Shown piece after piece: positions 62,033 to 64,000 of a DNA stretch of 64,000 nucleotides. The translations under genes and the position numbers were made by a program. How positions within the stretch are numbered: the stretch's first letter is position 1; every line of letters begins with the position of its first letter. Origin of the DNA: Planomonospora_B alba (GTDB lineage: Bacteria; Actinomycetota; Actinomycetes; Streptosporangiales; Streptosporangiaceae). Under the pieces are notes generated by a model. It was given only the letters and a program-made list of their open reading frames with translations. It ran no database searches and was not told the origin of the DNA. The stretch lies in the NCBI RefSeq assembly GCF_039534085.1, contig NZ_BAAAUT010000035.1, positions 19,281 through 83,280 of the forward strand, written 5' to 3'.

Positions 62033-63649
62033 TCAGATGGTGAAGCGGCCCACCAGGTCCCGCAGGGATCGGCTCATACCGGCCAGTTCGGCAGCGGACT
62101 GCCGCGCCTGCGTCACCCCTTCGGTGGTGACTACCGCAGCCTGTGCCACACCGGCGATGTTGACCGCGATCTGGTTGCTGGAGGCTGCGGCGTCGGCGAT
62201 GTTGCGGTTCATCTCGCCGGTCGTGGCGGTCTGCTCCTCCACGGCTGCGGCGATGGCGGCCTGGTGGCCGTCGATCCGCCCGGTGATCTCGCCGATCCGG
62301 TCGATCGCCGCCATCGCCGCGGCCGTGTCGGCCTGGATGGCGGCGACCCGCTGGGAGATGTCCTCGGTGGCCTTGGCGGTCTCCTGGGCCAGGTCCTTGA
62401 CCTCGCCCGCGACCACCGCGAAGCCCTTGCCCGCCTCCCCGGCGCGGGCGGCCTCGATGGTGGCGTTGAGCGCCAGCAGGTTCGTCTGCCCGGCGATCGA
62501 GGTGATGGTCTTGACCACGTCGCCGATCTCCGCGCTGGAGGCGCCGAGCTGAGACATCATCGCGTTGGTTTCGCGGGCCACCGTCACGGCCTCGGCGGCG
62601 ACCTGGGCCGCGTCGGAGGTACCGCGGGAGATCTCGCCGATCGCCGCGCCCATCTCCTGGCCGCCGGCGGCCACGGTCTGCACGTTGTGGGAGACGTCCG
62701 ACGCGGCGGCGGCCACCACCCCGGACTGGGCGCTGACCTCCGCGGCGGAGGAGGAGATGCGCTCCGAGACCTGCGAGAGCCGCTCGGAGGAGGCTGCCAG
62801 CGTGTCGCTGTGATCGATCACGGTGGCCACGGTGGCGCGCAGCGAGGCGGCGGTGGCGTCCAGGGCCTCACCGAGCCGGCCGAGCTCGTCGCGGCGCTTC
62901 ATGCCCAGGTGCACGGTCAGGTCACCGCGGGCCAGCCGTCCCAGCGCCTCCATCACGGTGTGCAGCGGACGCACCACCGATCGGGTCACCCCGGCGCTGA
63001 GCACGACGGCCAGCAGCAGCGCCACGGCCAGCGCGCCCCACAGCACGCGCTCACCGGTGGCCGATACCTCGCCGGCCTCGGCCTCCAGCGCGGCGATGCG
63101 CTTGGCGATGGAGTCCTGCAACTCGTCACTGACCATGATGCCCAGGGCCCAGGCGTCGGCGGCGGGTCCCTCGTTGATGTTGTCCATGGCCTCGACGCGC
63201 CCGGCGCGGGTGTCGGCGCGCAGCATCTCCACGATCCGGTCGTCCCAGACGAAGAAGTCCTCCCAGGCGGGGCGGAGCTGGTCGAACTTCTCCCGCTCGG
63301 CCGCCGTCATGTACTGGGTGTGCGTGCCGTCCAGGGTGGCGAACAACGCCTCCTTGGTCTTCATGAGCTCGGAGCGGTTGTAGGAGTCGGGTGCGATGGC
63401 GGCCGCACCGCCGTAGGCGCCGGCGTCGGCCACGACCAGGCCCTGCCAGCTGGTGGCGTCGGCCACGTGGTAGACGAAGGTCTGGATGTCGTCTTCCACC
63501 TGCTCCAGTTGGGTCATCCGCACGCTGATGTCGGCTTGACGCTGCATTCCCCACTGGCCGACGCCGACCGCCACCGCGATGAGCCCGGCCACCAGGGAGA
63601 ACGAAAGACCGAGCCGCTTGCCGACGCTCAGACCGCTCAGTCGAGACAC
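62033..63649 (-). CDS. Methyl-accepting chemotaxis protein
   Basis: 538 residues: membrane helix 1, a sensor domain of about 150 residues, helix 2 (about 205-225), HAMP, and a signalling domain with IAGQTNLLALNATIEAARAGE at the tip. Its signalling domain is close to that of the receptor at 46640, while the sensors differ. The GTG at 63649 has GAGGAG eight bases upstream. Confidence 0.92.
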   Translation of the reverse strand: MSRLSGLSVGKRLGLSFSLVAGLIAVAVGVGQWGMQRQADISVRMTQLEQVEDDIQTFVYHVADATSWQGLVVADAGAYGGAAAIAPDSYNRSELMKTKEALFATLDGTHTQYMTAAEREKFDQLRPAWEDFFVWDDRIVEMLRADTRAGRVEAMDNINEGPAADAWALGIMVSDELQDSIAKRIAALEAEAGEVSATGERVLWGALAVALLLAVVLSAGVTRSVVRPLHTVMEALGRLARGDLTVHLGMKRRDELGRLGEALDATAASLRATVATVIDHSDTLAASSERLSQVSERISSSAAEVSAQSGVVAAAASDVSHNVQTVAAGGQEMGAAIGEISRGTSDAAQVAAEAVTVARETNAMMSQLGASSAEIGDVVKTITSIAGQTNLLALNATIEAARAGEAGKGFAVVAGEVKDLAQETAKATEDISQRVAAIQADTAAAMAAIDRIGEITGRIDGHQAAIAAAVEEQTATTGEMNRNIADAAASSNQIAVNIAGVAQAAVVTTEGVTQARQSAAELAGMSRSLRDLVGRFTI

Positions 63650-63668
63650 GAGGCACTCCTCATCAGGA

Positions 63669-63691
63669 AGAATCGATGGTCAATCGATTCT
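63669..63691. promoter_or_regulatory. 9-5-9 inverted repeat upstream of the receptor
   Basis: AGAATCGAT (63669-63677), GGTCA, ATCGATTCT (63683-63691): perfect arms 20 bp upstream of the receptor start, a probable operator. Confidence 0.6.
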
Positions 63692-63699
63692 CCGGTCGG

Positions 63700-63960
63700 C
63701 AGGGCGCCGGGGAATCTGAGGAGTGCGCCCAAGGGACAAGGCTGCCGGACGGGCCGTGGGCCCTGCACCGGCTCAGACACTCCGCCCTGACCCACGCCGC
63801 CGAGGACGGCGCCGACACCTCCGCCCTGCTCCTCGGCCACACCTCGGCGGTGTCGCCGGCCTGCTACGCCCGCGTTCTCCCCGAGGCCCTGGTCCGCCGG
63901 CAGGAAGGCCGCGGCCCGGTCGCCCGCTTCATCGAGGGTCCTGGACCGGTTGGGGGCGGA
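63700..63960 (+). pseudogene. Tyrosine recombinase C-terminal fragment
   Basis: In one frame, ALHRLRHSALTHAAEDGAD with the following GHTS and CYAR segments matches the box II region (HxLRHS) of integrase-type tyrosine recombinases. No N-terminal part is present on the left, so it is a remnant. A chromosome-integration scar may lie just beyond the window. Confidence 0.6.
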
Positions 63961-64000
63961 AGGCGACGTGCAGCGCGGCGGGGCACTGGTGGAAGGGGCC

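Noticed and set aside
1..64000. tRNA, rRNA or other structural RNA genes
   Set aside because: No cloverleaf or rRNA-like stretch was recognised by eye; small RNAs cannot be excluded without a covariance-model search.

Overview
The window is very GC-rich actinomycete DNA. It has tightly overlapping operons, frequent GTG/TTG starts and some promoters that fit leaderless transcripts. The gene set suggests a Streptosporangiaceae-like soil actinomycete, possibly one with motile spores because two methyl-accepting chemotaxis proteins are present. That taxonomic placement is inference.

Region 1 (1-2.9 kb): a decayed IS5-like transposase remnant, then a divergent ArsR/SmtB-family metal sensor and P1B-4-type metal-exporting ATPase. 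They share a promoter with a strong inverted-repeat operator.

Region 2 (2.9-40.8 kb) is the centrepiece: an approximately 38-kb locus that looks like one zinc-starvation (Zur) regulon. Zur-box-like palindromes lie at 7158-7172, 7207-7221, 26567-26581, 28569-28589, 30082-30096 and 40760-40774, upstream of every major operon. The first pair drives a yersiniabactin-type NRPS/PKS system that has been taken apart. One cysteine adenylation domain (7242-11222), a PCP-Cy-PCP protein (4013-5974) and a KS-AT-KR-ACP-Cy-TE protein (11219-17704) work with free-standing methyltransferases (5971-7113, 22393-24852) and a reductase (2937-4016). An Opp/Cnt-type ABC importer is embedded in the same operon. Next come a dithiol oxidoreductase plus methyltransferase operon, the Zur gene itself, a degenerate CobW-like protein, and six zinc-free ribosomal protein paralogues (S18, L33, L31, L28, S14, L32). 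A second Opp-type importer, a decayed ABC exporter-fold gene, an MFS transporter and a FecBCD-type importer complete the set. The inferred logic: on zinc loss, Zur releases the promoters, zinc is spared by swapping ribosomal proteins, and a thiazoline metallophore is made, exported and re-imported. No starter-unit loading gene is present, so the product is not predictable from this window.

Region 3 (41-64 kb) is ordinary chromosome with accessory scars. It holds a FhuF-type ferric reductase, a His-rich DUF4396 protein behind a CsoR-like operator, YceI and pirin proteins, a STAS protein, and chemoreceptors with an amino-acid-type binding protein. It also has hydrolases, a NarL-type two-component system, a LysR regulator, a serine beta-lactamase/esterase, CorA, a TetR/dehydrogenase pair, and a tyrosine-recombinase remnant at the right edge. 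Several genes here (43325, 45475, 55998) show clean internal deletions, an unusual recurring pattern.
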